Assembly (NCBI GenBank): GCA_947166165.1
Contig: CAMVDK010000189.1
Coordinates: 1-6,057 of the forward strand
Reading direction: 5' to 3'
Length of the DNA stretch: 6,057 nt
Source of the DNA: an uncultured Porphyromonadaceae bacterium
Lineage (GTDB): Bacteria; Bacteroidota; Bacteroidia; Bacteroidales; Muribaculaceae
The notes below the pieces were generated by a model. That model did no database searches, had not been told where the DNA came from, and was given only the letters and a program-made list of their open reading frames with translations. The translations under genes were made by a program, and so were the position numbers. The number at the start of each line of letters is the position of its first letter. Position 1 is the first letter of the stretch. Positions 5,897 through 6,057 of this stretch are shown in pieces.

Positions 5897-6057
5897 TCAG
5901 ATCACGCCCTGCTCGAGCATGGCCTGGGCGACCTTCATGAAGCCGGCGATGTTGGCGCCCTTCACGTAGTCGATGGTTCCGTCGGGCTGGGTGCCGAACT
6001 TGACGCACTGCTCGTGGATGTTCTCCATAATCCAGTGGAGCTTCTCGTCAACTTCCT
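5897..6057 (-). CDS. gdhA: NADP-type glutamate dehydrogenase, C-terminal fragment
   Basis: The last 52 codons of a gene entering from the right edge on the minus strand, with stop TGA at 5899-5897. The enzyme catalyses reductive amination of 2-oxoglutarate with ammonium to glutamate, the main ammonium-assimilation route in many Bacteroidales. The visible end reads EVDEKLHWIMENIHE, then a short variable stretch, then YVKGANIAGFMKVAQAM and EQGVI. It matches the hexameric GdhA C-terminus (E. coli ends YVQGANIAGFVKVADAMLAQGVI), where this helix packs against the active-site cleft. The catalytic lysines and nucleotide-binding domain lie outside the window, so cofactor preference is inferred from the closeness of this tail to NADP-dependent enzymes. 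Its transcript should end at the hairpin at 5806-5848. Confidence 0.95.
   Translation of the reverse strand, partial: EVDEKLHWIMENIHEQCVKFGTQPDGTIDYVKGANIAGFMKVAQAMLEQGVI

Overview
The window looks like a chromosomal segment from a fairly GC-rich member of the Bacteroidales, most plausibly Prevotellaceae or Muribaculaceae; the family-level call is inference. The evidence is the dxr-rseP gene order, start codons preceded by A/T-rich sequence with no Shine-Dalgarno motif, a secreted protein with beta-sandwich modules of a Bacteroidales type, and short ATTGTGA/ATTGTGC intergenic repeats of a kind I associate with these genomes. Coding regions are GC-rich and the spacers AT-rich.

Layout, left to right. 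Plus strand: the last ~60 codons of dxr (non-mevalonate isoprenoid pathway), a complete rseP (site-2 intramembrane protease), a ~295 bp spacer packed with short direct, inverted and tandem repeats, a complete rlmI (23S rRNA m5C methyltransferase), a ~90 bp spacer carrying a second copy of the heptamer repeat, and a 611-residue secreted protein with an internally duplicated domain, followed by a strong hairpin terminator. Minus strand, convergent with this: a 151-residue DUF695-family protein, then a strong terminator belonging to the next gene, the C-terminal end of gdhA (NADP-type glutamate dehydrogenase), which runs off the right edge.

Functionally this is mostly housekeeping: dxr and rseP form a familiar Bacteroidetes pair, while rlmI, the surface protein, the DUF695 gene and gdhA appear to be independent units separated by repeats or terminators. 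I see no defence system, mobile-element gene, RNA gene, CRISPR array or phage gene, and no convincing evidence of a new multi-gene system. The parts most worth a second look are the repeat-dense spacer before rlmI, the matching repeat on its other side, the duplicated secreted protein and its sorting-signal-like C-terminus, and the DUF695 orphan.
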